Shown here piece after piece: positions 1 to 11,740 of a stretch of DNA of 64,000 bases. How positions within the stretch are numbered: the stretch's first letter is position 1; every line of letters starts with the position of its first letter. The stretch spans positions 134,565,587 through 134,629,586 of the forward strand of contig CP136061.1 of NCBI GenBank assembly GCA_032622095.1, read 5' to 3'. Source of the stretch: Siphonodentalium dalli. Taxonomy: Eukaryota; Mollusca; Scaphopoda; Gadilida; Siphonodentaliidae. A model generated the notes under the pieces. The model worked only from the letters and a program-made list of their open reading frames with translations. It searched no databases and was not told the origin of the DNA. The translations under genes and the position numbers were made by a program.

Positions 1-814
1 AGGTGCTCTTGTGGGAGGGGCTCCCCCCCCCAGGAAAATTTGATTATAAAGGATGCCAAAGATGCAATTTCAAAGTCTACAAAAGCAGCATTAATGATCA
101 CTTATAGGATGGCCAATTGCGCTAGTTTCTAAAGATTAGTTTATCTTATGTTCTCTCCATGAATCACTACCTCAATGATCTGAACAAAGCCTTCATGGAA
201 GTATTACAGGAGTATTTAAGCCTGATTAAATTCAAGGAGTTTTCCAGGGCACTGGAATGATAATTAAAAAATAACCAGAGTTTCAAGGAATTCAAGACAG
301 TGTGGAGACCCTGTATATAGAACTTAAAGATGCATAATCCGAATTAACACTTGCAAATTACTTTTTCCTTAGCTTCGAGGGTAAAAAAAATATTTGATTC
401 GAGTCGAGGAACCCACCCATCAAAGTCTCGGACCAATTTGCGGATGAAGATGGGTAACTCTAAAATCAAGAGGCTTTTTTGTGTCAAACCGGCAAAATTT
501 CGTTGAACAAAATGTTGATAAATAACAGGTTTGGGGAAATTTTATACTATAGTTGACTGTGATTAGCATTATTGAATTTTTGGGCAATCAATCGATTCTG
601 ATAACTATCCTACGTGATACAGTTTAGTGTTAAACAACCAAGCGACGCTGTGATGTCACAAACTATAATGGGAGATAATATTTCTTCCGATCTTGTGTGG
701 AGATTTGGCTGAAACTTTACACATGAACAGAGAACAGCTTGCTTAATGCACATGCCTTTTCATTAAGCGATAGTTTCCTTCCCCTTTAAGCTGCTAAAAT
801 GGTATAATTGACTC
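1..814. other. no gene seen
   Basis: AT-rich sequence with no coding signal. A short stretch near 40-56 (TGATTATAAAGGAT) recurs inverted near 1189-1202, which could mark the ends of a repeat of about 1.2 kb, but the match is too short to call. Confidence 0.5.
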
Positions 815-890
815 TCAGAACAATGCTGTTTTAGCTAATATATCTATGGTATTTGTTGCGATTCTATGATGCTTGAAAGGGCACTTTGTG
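815..890 (+). repeat. dispersed module G, copy 1
   Basis: This stretch (AATGCTGTTTTAGCT, then a TATGATG/GAAAGGGCACTTTGTGCC segment) recurs in diverged form at about 7930-8006 and 12770-12835. All three end next to unusual G- or C-rich sequence. It looks like the edge of a dispersed element whose limits I cannot fix. Confidence 0.45.
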
Positions 891-1939
891 CCCCTCTGTG
901 TCCCCATTGGAGCAGGCAATGAGGTCATGTGCACCACTGGGAAGAGAACCTGCTATATTCCTAATAGAAGTGACATGTCTTCCTTGTGCAGAACAGCTGC
1001 TCAATAAGCTATCAATTATGCTGACAATATTGTATGGTGCAGTGGGAGGAACACTGATACCAAAAGCAGTCTGCATAAAAAAGTAATTATTTGTGCATAA
1101 AATAGCATTTTATATTTTGCATATGCTTTTGTTTCTGTTTGACTGGAGAATCAAATGAATAATCAGGGTGTTACATGTGTAAATTCGTAATCCTTTATAA
1201 TCAGGGGACTTTAAAATCAAGCTGAATTTCCAATGGCCATGACCAATCGCATAGGGACAGCTGAGCCAGTTTTCTCAAGTCCGTGAGAAATAAGTTAGTA
1301 TTTTTAGCACTTCGTGTGTATTTTAATTCTAATCGAATATAGAAGGGGTTGATTCAACCGTACAATGAACACTAAGTGACAACACAGGACTGATATTTAT
1401 CTTTGACAATATTAAAAGTGGGTGCTTTTCATTCAAACCTCCAACTAAAATGAACCAATATTTATAATTTTAATGCACATCAAAGTTATTTAAAGCAGGC
1501 TTGTAACTTTATAATTAGAAAAATTGCCTGGTAGAAATATGCAAGGATAATATATAAGGGTCAAGTGGCTGGTTCGTGGTATCGCCATAAATGTTTGCCT
1601 AGGATGTTTGCTTACCACAGAAATGTTTGTCGAGAGGAATAAGCCTATTAATCGTCCACATAAGTGTGTCTTATGATTCCTCAACAGATATGTCACAAAC
1701 GTAACCCAGGTGTAAAAATTACAATGACATTACATGATAATCCCCAGGTATGGGTGTGAGTAAAGCGCATCAGGTAACAGCTGTCTTCAATAGGGGATGA
1801 TATATGAAACATTTATTCAAATATAAAGAGGCGAAAATTTTTTAGAAAATGCAGCAGCGTATGTTCTATAGATATAGTCGTTAACATATTAAAGGGACAG
1901 GCGGCCTTCGTTGTCTACTATATATTTTGAGACTTCCGT
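891..1939. other. no gene seen
   Basis: Short overlapping ORFs of about 66-70 codons exist on both strands at 864-1086, but there is no recognisable domain. The remainder is low-complexity AT-rich DNA. Confidence 0.5.
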
Positions 1940-2530
1940 ATATAAATATATAAATAAATATATATGTCCTTTATAGACTCGAACACGGCTGGTCAGATCG
2001 AGCTCAAACTTCCTATCTATTAGGGTAAAAACCCACAGGAGTGGTCAACGTCGCGTTTTGGACAAGCTCTGAGCACTCATTCTCCACTCCCAATCATCAA
2101 AATCACCGCAAACGGCACTGTGGGGGTTAATCGCGTTGATAGTTAAAGAGCGTTCATATCCGCAGTGTAGTTGATAAAGAGCGTGTGTGCGTAATGTGAT
2201 TCTTACGTCTGGGTCTGGGCGTGTGCGTTAGTATACAGACATGAGCGTGTTGTGTGATTCTAATGTACTTAGGGCTTCCTAGGAACGCGGATCGGGTCAG
2301 TTTTTCCGCCCTAGGTGATCTTCATCTTGAAACGGGTACCCAAAATATCTTCACCTTGAAACGGGTACCCACAAATGATATATATGTGTGTGTCCTTTAT
2401 AGACTCAAACTGATGGAGCTCAAACTTGCTACCTACGGGAAGTGTCGTGGACGGGTTAAATTGTGACCCCGACCTGACCTTGACCTTGAAAATGATCAAT
2501 TCAAGGTCAAATCGGGTAAAAAAAAAAAAA
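1940..2530 (+). repeat. diverged Helitron-core-like tandem repeat
   Basis: The phrase TCCTTTATAGACTCGAACAC followed by AGCTCAAACTT occurs at about 1968-2013 and again near 2390-2430. It is related to the repeats at 14440-14740 (GACTCGAAAC ... CAACTCAAATTTGG). A hairpin of GACCTTGAA and TTCAAGGTC lies at about 2483-2508, followed by a poly-A/AT tract. These features resemble the core repeats of non-autonomous rolling-circle elements; both ends are unclear. Confidence 0.4.
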
Positions 2531-2689
2531 TTTAAATAAAAAATTTAAAAATAAATAAATAATTGTCATGTTTCTGAAGAACGCCGCCAGTGGCGGGCTA
2601 ACCTGCCAGTAGGTTATAATTTAGAAATAACATTTATCAAATTATGATAATTTCTTCAACAATATACTAATAGTATAGCATAATGATGA

Positions 2690-3220
2690 TATGCATGCGA
2701 TATTATTCACAAAACATGCTTTGTGTCAGAGAAAATACAGGTCGTTATTCAGTTTCTCGCAAAAAGCGCAGTGGATTGTTTATAAGCAGAGTCATGATAT
2801 TGCGTCATATCCTTATTTAGATTCACGCATATTATACATCCATTGTAAACCCCTAATTTGTTGCGTCTACAACTTACAACTCACAGTACTAGTCATTATA
2901 AATTCCTTATTTGGTATGTATTTCCACATATAGGTTAGGAGAAAATACTACAGGGCATGCAACGGAACATTTCATTGGACGTTTGTCTATAAACAAACGG
3001 TTCTGTAACATTTTTGATGTTTGCATGTTTACATAACAAAGCGTACAAATGTGACAATAACATGCAATGTCTGCAATATCTATGATTGGTATAAGAACAA
3101 CATATGTCTATTTTATAATATTCTTTCTGTTTATGGCAGTTTTAACAGCTATACCCATGCGAAGGCAACCCATATCCTTATCTTTAAGTTAATTAACATT
3201 AAACCTGCATGGCAATTTTG
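2690..3220 (+). repeat. dispersed repeat family E, copy 1
   Basis: Contains TGTTTACATAACAAAGCG, then AATAACATGCAATGT, then ATCTATGATTGGTATAAG and TTCTTTCTGTTTATGGC. The same landmarks occur in the same order at 22975-23345 and in part at 47380-47775. The copies are diverged, so this is an old interspersed repeat. No protein or terminal structure was recognised. Confidence 0.55.
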
Positions 3221-3559
3221 AAATCTACTTTTTATTCAAAGGTGATTTAGCTGAGTTTTAGTAATTTAATGAGATGGCTTAATTCGAAAGATGACTTAAT
3301 TAATCTGGCCCCTGATGCCTAAGATACAGATTATACTAGTAAGTTGCCATTTACATACACATTTATTTTTTAACCTGTTGCATGTGGACATCCTTTACCC
3401 CATTGTGGTAATTGTCAACATCATGAACCTACAAAAGATCATTCACATATGATCGATGATAACAGAGTTACAGGACAAATGTATGTTTCAGCTAAGGGCC
3501 ATAACTTCAGAAGAAATGAATGGGAAAATGCTGCCTCATTAGTGTACCAAAGATAATTC

Positions 3560-4125
3560 AAATCCAGTGTATGTTGACCAAGATGAGAGATCTCCAACAT
3601 TATCGCTTTCTAGACTGTCTATCTATCTATCCATCTCAATACTCTCACACTCCTGGCTAACAGGCATAGTGGAGAGGGATCGACAAGATCCAGATTTAAA
3701 ATTTGTCCATGAATTTTGTCAAACCTGTGACTTCTATGCCCCGGTATGGATCTTTAACATGCACACATTATTGCACACGGGACAGCCGGCCATTACAGTT
3801 GGCGCCTGATCCGATGGTGTGCCTAGCACAGTGTCATTCCTGGACATGACACCATTGGGGAGCGGAGTTATGAATTTCACCCAGTATATTTTTCGATATA
3901 TCTGAGATTCTTTTGCTCCTCAAATCTTTTTCAGAGTTCTGTTTGCGGCACTGATTGTCGATTCATGATGCTCATGCTATTGGGAATGCAGATGATAAAG
4001 CAAAGTCCGACCAATACCATGTCAGTTTCGAATCTTCCCTACCCCAAGTGGGGACCCCAACCAAGTTGAAGGTGCAGCTCAGAGGCTGCCCACTATCCAG
4101 CTGAGCTCTCTGCTCCTCTTGACAC
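3560..4125 (-). mobile_element. tRNA-derived SINE-like repeat
   Basis: Read on the minus strand, 4125 to 4020 has an A-box-like GAGCTCAGCTGG (4098-4109) and a B-box-like AGATTCGAAACTGA (4022-4035), in the order and rough spacing of a tRNA-type promoter with an enlarged variable region. Downstream on that strand is a body containing reverse forms of GGGACAGCCGGCC and GGATCTTTAACATGC, phrases resembling those I recall from SINE-like repeats of marine invertebrates. Boundaries are approximate and the copy is diverged. Confidence 0.45.
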
Positions 4126-4300
4126 AGTGACACAACCCATTTCTATAATGCCGCCATATACACCTCAAGAGTATCAACTTAGCATATTTAAAAAAAAAAT
4201 GTTTTTACCTTACACATGCTTCCTCTGAAAGTTCCTATCATATCAATATGAGTTTATAAAACAACAAAATAAACACAGATAGATAGATTTATTCACATAA

Positions 4301-4740
4301 AAGTTTAATGTGGCTGTCATTTGCAGAACGAGGTCCCCAGAGGGTGAATTTAGTGACGCTAACCTGCATAGCGGGCTCGCATCACCAAATTCACCCTCTG
4401 GGGACCTCATTCTGCTTAGGGCTCATCTTCTAAGAAATATCTATAGTCTCAAATTAACATTGTTTTTTGTTACTTTTTCCATTCTGTGAAGTTTCTATAT
4501 CGCCTAATTTTCAGACGATAAATATGCATAATCAAGGTGACTATAATGGGTGAACATCACCAACTTCAACTGAGGAACTTCAATATGATCCTAGGTCTCC
4601 CATAGCAGTTGAGGCCTAAGCAGAATGAGGTCCCCATAGGGTGAATTTGGTGATGCTAGCCCGTATTGCTGGATAGTGTCACTAAATTCACCCTCTGGGG
4701 ACCTCATTCTGCAAATGACAGACACACTAAACTCAGGCTT
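4301..4740 (+). mobile_element. double-hairpin foldback element C, copy 1
   Basis: Non-coding element with a hairpin near each end. Each hairpin arm contains GAGGTCCCCAGAGGGTGAAT or a close variant, paired with ATTCACCCTCTGGGGACCTC across a short variable loop rich in CCCGC. The centre (about 4420-4600) is shared with the other copies: ATTAACATTGTTTTT, TTCAGACGATAAATATGCAT and CATCACCAACTTCAACTG. The outer ends are inverted (GTCATTTGCAGAA and TTCTGCAAATGAC). No transposase and no clear target duplication were found. Other copies: 21967-22414, 36332-36807, 59931-60350. Confidence 0.75.
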
Positions 4741-5737
4741 GTCCATCAGAAGAACATTTGATAATATACACAAGTGCATGCATGCATATAACAGATTGTT
4801 ATCCTTCATCACATTCTCCTCTCCTCTGATTGGCTGAGGGAGCATCACATGGCGGGCCACAAATCACTTGTTACCCTCGAGGGTAACATTTCGAAAGTTG
4901 TTGCCCACTCAGCGATGACCAGTAAATATAGAACTAAGTACTAAACTTGCAGAGATTCCATCACAGCTCTCTAATTTCATAAACACTCATTTTAAACCCA
5001 ATTGTTTCATAACAACCGTGAAATGTGGTGTTTGCTAATTTGCATAATTATTATTTTAATTTGCAATTATAACACACTGTGTATAAATGGGGTTATCATG
5101 GAGATAAATCTGTCATAATGTGTAATGTACCTTTTTATATATTAACAATGAATAACGTGGAACAAATAGATAAACATTATTATGCAGTTGCTATTATATA
5201 CTGCAGTAAATTGCATGCATGATGCACATATATGTTACAAATGCGCTTCTGTTCTATAAGCTCTAAAGTTCAAATAGCCCCTCTTTATTGGATATCAGTT
5301 GACAATTTCCTTTCGGTTATACATTCCTCCAAAATCACAAGAATAATTATCCTTATGTTGCATATAGTCAGTACAGTTGTCAATTTCTTTTGCATCACTA
5401 AAACTTGTTATTTTCACATTTTAGAGTTCTCAAAATTAACTTGTCTACGCTCATTTATAACGAAACGAAACATTTCGTCACATGGCTACTATACTTTGAA
5501 ATGGCTATACTCCTCTTTCCATAAACCGATTCCCACAATGCGACCAGCAAACTGATCGGGAAATAGCTGTGCAAATGATGGATATCTTAATTGATAAAAA
5601 ATTTGAACGTTTTATTTTCCAGAAAGCGAGGATTCCAACATAAAATTAACTCTTCTAACTGGATTAAAGAATATACGTGCGCACTTGGGCCTGCCATTAA
5701 GCATGTGCGTGTGTACTTCTTTGTCAGATAACAAAAC
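4741..5737. other. no gene seen
   Basis: AT-rich DNA. A 107-codon ORF at 5232-5555 has no recognised domain and an AT-driven composition, so it is not called. Confidence 0.5.
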
Positions 5738-5877
5738 AGTTGTCATCCTTGTTTTCATGAGACATGGGGATTTATCGGAGCTCTCGATCTGGAATGTCAC
5801 CCTCGGGCCAATTCCAGGTCTCAAGTGGGCGACAAATCCCCATGTCTCACTTAATCGTGGGCGACAACTGTATAATA
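5738..5877. repeat. imperfect inverted repeat
   Basis: TGAGACATGGGGATTT (about 5758-5773) is mirrored by AAATCCCCATGTCTCA (about 5836-5851), with outer support from CAGTTGTC and GACAACTG. The loop is about 60 bp. It could be a relic of a palindromic MITE; no second copy was seen in the window. Confidence 0.5.
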
Positions 5878-6502
5878 GCATCATAATACATTATTATAAA
5901 TATATATATGTAGATTCAGGAAGTGTGAGATGTTTAACATTAATTTACCAAATGGATCCCAATATGATTACAAAATAAGCAGGGAATGGTTGGTCATTCA
6001 TCTGGGGCGTTCAGTAAATTTAAACTGACAACCTTGACAACCAGATATACGTTATTTCAGGTTATACGTTTAGCGAGTTGTTGGTAGTACCAACTTGGTA
6101 CGTTTTTCCAAGAAATTCGTCCTCTGCCTTGCATGTCATATGGCATGTTAACGGGTTGCTGTTATTCATAAGATATGCAAATTTTTCCTCGCTTGATTTT
6201 GCGCCCCAATGAATTATTCAGGGTATTTATATCAGAGTAAATGTTGATCATTCTCTCTTTTGTGTAAATTGCAGTGTAATAAAAAGTGTTTCTCGTTTTC
6301 TTTGGATTTCACGTTATAATATTTACAAAGTCGATCATTTCATCTAGTGGCCGACGTTATCGGTGTCTCCCTTTTTCCATCATCAAGGAGTGGTTGCTTT
6401 TTCCGAGTCTTGTGAATAGCACGGAGTTCTGGTGAATCACAATTCAGTAAATAAGGTTAAAAAAGATTTCAACAGGCGATAAGTGCGTAAGTTATTGGCA
6501 CG
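5878..6502. other. no gene seen
   Basis: AT-rich sequence containing no recognised motif. It would be the 5' side of the exon-like ORF that follows if that is real. Confidence 0.4.
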
Positions 6503-6706
6503 GTGTTCACGATTATCATCAAACATAATTTTGTGAACATGCATAATGGTGGACAGTTTTACAGGGTATCTCAACAACAGACTGCAAAAGATGCTGCTTT
6601 ATATCTTAAGAATTTATCTGAGAGGGGATCAGTGATAACAAATGGGATTTATGGATGGGATGTAGCCATGATTGAGGACCTCTGGCCTGATGCTGTCTCA
6701 GATTAG
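6503..6706 (+). CDS. exon-like ORF, function unknown
   Basis: An open frame of 67 codons ends in TAG at 6704-6706. A second in-frame ATG at 6539 has a plausible context (GAACATGC). The C-terminal part (GIYGWDVAMIEDLWPDAVSD) has a composition that looks protein-like rather than AT-driven. A diverged, disrupted copy of 6548-6700 lies at about 8138-8300 on the far side of the minisatellite. That could reflect exon duplication, or both could be parts of a mobile element. The family was not recognised, and no splice junction can be assigned with confidence. Confidence 0.25.
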   Translation: MFTIIIKHNFVNMHNGGQFYRVSQQQTAKDAALYLKNLSERGSVITNGIYGWDVAMIEDLWPDAVSD

Positions 6707-6755
6707 ATTTAGACCAGGATCTCAGATTATTAGCTGAACACACAAAACATACAGA

Positions 6756-7790
6756 AATGGTGGGAAGGGGGGGGCACAATATCCATAAACAGGGGGGGGG
6801 GGGGGCACAACATCCAGAAATGGTGGGTAGGGGGCACAACACCCATAAACAGGGGGGGGGCAAACATCCAGAAATGGTGGAAAGGGTGCACAACATCCAT
6901 AAACAGGGGAGGGGGCACAACATCCAGAAACAGGGGAGGGGGCACAACATCCAGAAACAGGGGAGGGGGCACATCATCTAGAAATGGGGGAGAGGGGCAC
7001 ATCATCCAGAAACGGGGGAGAGGGCCACAACATCCAAGAAACGGGAGAGGGGGGCACAACATCCAAACAGGGGAGGGGGCACAACATCCAGAAATGGGGG
7101 AGGGAGGCACAACACCCATAAATGGGAGAGGGGGGGCACATATTCAAGAAATGGGAGAGGAGGGGCACAACATCCATAAACAGAGGAGGGGCACAACATC
7201 CATAAACAGGGGAGGGGGCACATTCATAAACAGGGGAGGGGGGCACAACATCTATAAACAGGGGAGTGGGCACATCATCCAGAAACGGGAGGGGGGCACA
7301 ACATCAAGAAATGGGAGAGGGGGCACAACATCAAGAAATGGGAGAGGGGGCACAACATCTAGAAATGGGAGAGGGGGGCATAACATCCATTAACAGGGCA
7401 AGGGGCACAACTTCTATAAACAGGGGAGGGGACACAACATCCAGAACAGGGGAAGGGGCACAACATCTATAAACAGGGGAGGGGGCACATCATCCAGAAA
7501 TTGGGTAGGGAGGCACACATCCATAAACAGGGGAGGGGGCACAGCATCCATAAACAGGGGAGGGGGCACAGCATCCATAAACAGGGGAGGGGGCACAGCA
7601 TCTATAAACAGGGTAGGGGGCACAACATCTATAAACAGGGGAGGGGGGCACAGCATTCATAAACAGGGGAGGGGCACAGCATCCATAAACAGGGGAGGGG
7701 GCACAGCATCCATAAACAGAGGAGGGGGCACAATTAACATCCAGAAATAGTGGGAAGGGGGCACAACATCCAGAAAGGGGGGGGGTCACA
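6756..7790. repeat. G-rich 27-bp minisatellite
   Basis: About 1 kb of tandem units of roughly 27 bp, of the form GGGCACAACATCCAGAAACA followed by GGGGAGG. Variants have CATAAACAGG, GAAATGGGAG or CACATCATCC. G-runs vary from 3 to over 10. Because 27 is a multiple of three, the array reads open in several frames on both strands as 9-residue repeats (for example GHNIQKQGR on plus and CFWMLCPLP on minus). These are composition artefacts, not genes. The units are heterogeneous, so the array is not freshly homogenised. Confidence 0.95.
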
Positions 7791-7924
7791 ACTACAGAAT
7801 CAGAAGAGGGTACAACTTCAGAAACGGGCTCCTTTTTCATTCAGACTCAAGCCAAAAAGGCACGAAATTGTAATCACACAGCATTTTCCCAGGACCATAC
7901 TCATGTTAAGCTAATGGAATGGTA

Positions 7925-8310
7925 TTTTTTTAGACAACACAACAATGCTGTTTTAGCTGAATAAAAATGGCATATTCTATGAAGAATGAAAGGATACTTT
8001 CTGCTCCCCCCCCCCCCCCCCCCCCCACCACCACAAGGGAAAGGTAAGAGAAGTCATTACCACCCTCTGCCCCTGCTCAATGAAGTCTTTATCTATGAAA
8101 ATGAATCTAGAACAAGAAAATACACACAAGATGACTGACAGTTTTACAGGGTGCCCCAACAAGTAGTTTGGGAAAGATGCTGTTTAATTTATCTGGGAGG
8201 GGATTGGTGATAACGAATGGGATTTATGGAGGAATGTAGCCATGATTAGGGGACCTCTGGCCTGATGCCATCCTGTGATGAGATTATTACCAGGATCTCA
8301 AGATCAGGGC
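7925..8310 (+). repeat. module G copy 2 and disrupted copy of the 6.55-kb segment
   Basis: The first part (7930-8006) matches module G. The part from about 8138 (GACAGTTTTACAGGGT) to 8300 aligns by eye with 6548-6715, including AATGGGATTTATGGA, GTAGCCATGATT and GACCTCTGGCCTGATGC. The reading frame of the first copy is broken here by small changes. The pair therefore flanks the minisatellite. Confidence 0.6.
8006..8026. repeat. poly-C tract
   Basis: An uninterrupted run of about 21 C, followed by ACCACCAC. Confidence 0.95.
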
Positions 8311-9074
8311 AGCACCTATTAAATGTCAGAGTTACTACTTGTCTGGCACCTATTTAGCTATATTAAAGGATGGCATAAAACTACATTTCAAAATAACTAA
8401 AGAATGTGGGGTAAATATACACCCTACATAATTATATGTATATAGGGAGCTATCTGATGGGTATATGGTATGAGTATTAGGACAGACTCCTAGGCATTAA
8501 TTTATGACCTAGAGGCCTCAAAAGGCACAACAGCTTGGGATATCGGTTGGGATGATGCTGTTTTTGGACAGACTCCTGCCCCGTTGCTCTTCTATAAAGG
8601 ATGTTTATCCAAAAGACATACTAAATGTAAACATGGGAGCCTGGGCATTCAAGTAAACCCCTGAATGAGATTGATCACCTGGCATGAATGCGATTAAAAT
8701 TTCTTCAAAATGATATATCATCTACCATGATAGAAAAAGGTATAGTGATGATACCATCGTTTAATGTATTGTTTACATGCAATTACTGATAGCATCACAA
8801 ATCTAAATTCTATGGAAAACTAGGCTTTGTTTACTAATATATCTTGTTGCTTTGACATTTAACCTCTGATATATGCATGTTTATGATATCATCATGCTTG
8901 GGGAAGGCTGCCTTCTATGTTCATATATGAAAACTTCTGTTTGACCTAAACCGAAGAAATACAAGCAATATAACTCCCGTCCATGATTCTGGGCATAACA
9001 TCCCTTATAGAAGAGCAACAGGGCGGTATCCCAAGCTGTTGTAGATCGAGAAGACTTGGTCTACTATTCAAGAT
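8311..9074. other. no gene seen
   Basis: AT-rich DNA with no repeat or coding signal that I can support. Confidence 0.5.
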
Positions 9075-9289
9075 GCAATATCAAAGTAATCGACTCCTTA
9101 ACCACAGCAGAATTATGGGTAATTTTTCAGGATTTAGTCGGAAATATGGCTTCTTGCCATTCATCGGAAAGCTCTCACCGAGAGCTTTCTGATGAATGGC
9201 AACAAGCCATATTTCTGACTAAATCCTGAAAAATTACCCATATAAATTCTGATGTGATTAAGGAGTCGATTATTTAGGGCATTACTGTA
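9075..9289. mobile_element. palindromic MITE A, copy 1
   Basis: Two inverted arms of about 100 bp meet at CTCACCGAGAG. The right terminus GGGCATTACTG is followed by TA. The outermost bases of the left arm are diverged. See 12948-13163 for the family description. Confidence 0.8.
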
Positions 9290-9748
9290 TTAAATATGAT
9301 GCTCATGCACTCATGTTTTTATTTATTCATGGAAATACTGACATCAGGATGATAAAAATGACATATGAGGGAAAAAAAAAAAGATTATTCAAATTAACAG
9401 AGCATTTTGCAAAAACAGTGAAAATGCTAAAGATGAATCATGTTATCTCATAACTCTTGTAGTACATAAAACATGAGCTGCATAATTTTTTCGAAGTAAT
9501 AACAACAGATGCAAAGCATCTTTTAATATTCAAACCAGATGTATTGACACAAAGAAAGGCGTGTATTGTTGCACTTTTATGATGCATCACATATATAGCT
9601 AATTGAGGTTTTACGCAGCCCAGCTGGGAAGGCGGGGTGATTATGCAAACATGATCTATTTGCTGATAACAGACCTAGTCTTAAGGAAATATCTAAGTGC
9701 TGAGGTAGAGGAGACTCACTCAGTTGAGAGCAAGATCCAGATTAATGG
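9290..9748. other. no gene seen
   Basis: AT-rich spacer between two MITE A copies, with nothing recognised. Confidence 0.5.
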
Positions 9749-9988
9749 TACAGTAATGCCCTAAATAATCGACTCCTTAACCACAGCAGAATTATGGGTA
9801 ATTTTTCAGGATTTAGTTGGAAAAATGGCTTTTGCCATTCATCGGAAAGCTCTCAGTGAGAGTTTTCCGGTGAATGGCAACAAACCATATTTCTGACTAA
9901 ATACTGAGAGCTTTCTGATACTAAATCCTGAAATATTACCTGTAATTCTGCTGTGGTTAAGGAGTCAATTATGTAGGGCATTACTGTA
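9749..9988. mobile_element. palindromic MITE A, copy 2
   Basis: Both termini are intact: TA then CAGTAATGCCC on the left and GGGCATTACTG then TA on the right. The right arm contains an extra partial repeat of the hairpin centre (ACTGAGAGCTTTC ... ACTAAATCC), so the two arms are unequal. The same extra piece is in copy 3 (12585), which places them in one subfamily. Confidence 0.85.
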
Positions 9989-9994
9989 TGACTG

Positions 9995-10215
9995 GCAACC
10001 AGGGACCAGTATAGAAGGTCACTTCTCCCTATTTTTGTCTAAGGGAGATGTGACTTAATTCTCTCTCATACACCAGAATACACATATATATAATGGTGTC
10101 CTTACACATAATTGTTTTATAAATGGGCTATTATTTTAGCCATTAGGAATTCTCCTTGATATCAGTCCAATTCTCTCTAATAATCAAATAGTGAGAAGTG
10201 ACTTCTACCAATTTT
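9995..10215 (+). repeat. dispersed repeat K, single-unit copy
   Basis: Starts with AGGGACCAGTATAGAAGG and TCACTTCTCCC. Near 10145-10205, read on the minus strand, is one unit of the 46-bp sequence (GATTATTAGAGAGAATTGG, then ATATCAAGGAG) that is tandemly amplified at 16.7-17.0 kb. TTAATTCTCTC and ACCAGAATACACATATAT also match the reverse strand of 17160-17230. This is therefore an inverted, unexpanded relative of 16655-17330. Confidence 0.55.
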
Positions 10216-10269
10216 AAACCTCACATTGGACTTCATTATAGGGCCTAGTAAGACTTATTAATAAGTGGG

Positions 10270-10490
10270 GCCTAGGTCCGCATTTTGGAGGAATATGGAC
10301 ACAATAGGAGGTTTAGGAATACATAGGGTCAATAGGAACACATTAGGGGGACTTGGCACAATATTAGAGGGTCTACCAGATCTACAAACACCAGGAACAC
10401 ATTAAGGTGGTATATGAACACACTAGAAGACCTAAAGGAACACATGGGTGGACTGAAAACACATTATGGGTGTCTCAGAAGACAACAGGC
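10270..10490 (+). repeat. degenerate minisatellite
   Basis: Loose tandem units of about 30 bp built on AGGAACACATTAGGGG and GGGTCTA-like segments. Strong variation between units makes the number uncertain. Confidence 0.6.
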
Positions 10491-10500
10491 GGAGGACAAA

Positions 10501-10759
10501 TTAACTCTTCCATGACTGGAGCTTCCTTAAACTTGGAGAAAAAACCCTGTCCCAATGCATTATCTTATATATGCGAGTCTCCCATAGGGAGCCTCGCATA
10601 TATAAAAGAATACATTGGCCTAATAATATTTACCTTGACCGTGTAAGCCAGTGCATTCTCTTATATATGCAAGGATCCAAATGGGAGACTTGCATATATT
10701 ATATGTAAAGAGAATGCACTCGCACATGATCTTTAATGCTGCCACCATGAAAGGGGTAA
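10501..10759 (+). mobile_element. TTAA double-hairpin element B, copy 1
   Basis: Begins at TTAA (10501-10504) followed by CTCTTCCATGACTGGAGC, and ends near 10759 with CATGAAAGGGGTAA. Inside are two successive hairpins with stems built from TCTTATATATGCGAG and CTCGCATATATAAGA, separated by a spacer with ATTTACCTTGACC. The right terminal TTAA is mutated. The family is described at 49886-50250. Confidence 0.75.
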
Positions 10760-11404
10760 GCTCCTTGATGAAAGACAATAGCAGTTTAATACTTCCCCCC
10801 TCTGGAATGGCAGGACACCCTGAATGTTGGTTTCTAACCACATGCCCTGAATTGTTCCCATGAGAGAAACCTAATAAACCTAATAGTGAAATACATGTTG
10901 CCTGAATGATATTAGGCCAAAGAAAATTAAATGTATGGGTTGGGTTACAAGCCGAAAAAAATAGGGTCAGTAGGTAGGCTTGAAATTATATATTTTTTTT
11001 TAATTATTTTTTTATTTTGACATAGTCTTACGACTTTTCATGTGCGTATTTTACTCTTCAAGATTGATAAAAACTACTTCTGATTATTTATGTATAAATT
11101 TTAATACTACACAATACTTTTATTTAGAAATCAACCTATTCTGTAATGCTTAAATGTGTTTTTTTGTGTTTTATGAAATTTTTAGAGAAAAAATTAAATA
11201 GATAATGAAAAAAAACTTTAGGGTAGTGGGTTTAAAATAAGGTCAGTATAGGGAAACCCAAACCACAAATATTTTTTTCTTTAGCCTTAGCACAGACTCA
11301 TTAAACATGACTCACTGCTAACAATCAGTCAGATGGAGAAATCTATTATTATTAACAAAGGAAGGTTTAATTCCCATCTATTAATATGATTTAATTAAAT
11401 TACA
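10760..11404. other. no gene seen
   Basis: AT-rich DNA with homopolymer tracts near 10990-11010 and 11205. No coding signal. Confidence 0.5.
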
Positions 11405-11740
11405 GAATCAGCAGAAATTCAGATGATGTGCTTCATATCCAGCGTTTTGCTGACTGGGACTTCTTGATTGATTGCGGTTTAATTGAAAACCTGAATAGGG
11501 AGACAAATGACTTTAATTACTGGGAATGTACAGAGGGAAAAAAACATGCCCTTGTCATGTTCATGAAGCAATTTAGATGAAATATCTTAATTATATTTGA
11601 ATTTTCCAAAGCAAAGGAGCTATTTGTGTGGATGCCCATCTGTGTTCTTCAAATGTGTCAGTAGAATTTGACAAAATTGAGCAAGCATTTGGGACAAATT
11701 GAAACAAGACAATAGGATATGGAGAGATGATGGGAGGGAA
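11405..11740 (+). repeat. duplicated non-coding segment H, copy 1
   Basis: Aligns by eye with 12235-12575 through TGCTTCATATCCAG, AATGACTTTAATTAC, GAAGCAATTTAGATGAAAT and ATTGAAACAAGAC. Neither copy has a long ORF or terminal repeats. It may be an old local duplication or the interior of an unrecognised element. Confidence 0.65.

Noticed and set aside
6606-7840. Proline/cysteine-rich and glycine/histidine-rich ORFs up to 129 codons on both strands
   Set aside because: They are translations of the 27-bp minisatellite in several frames at once, with no start context or domain.
9695-9712. TGAGGTAG-containing stretch resembling the let-7 seed
   Set aside because: Only the first eight bases match; the rest (AGGAGACTC) does not, and no complementary arm is present nearby.
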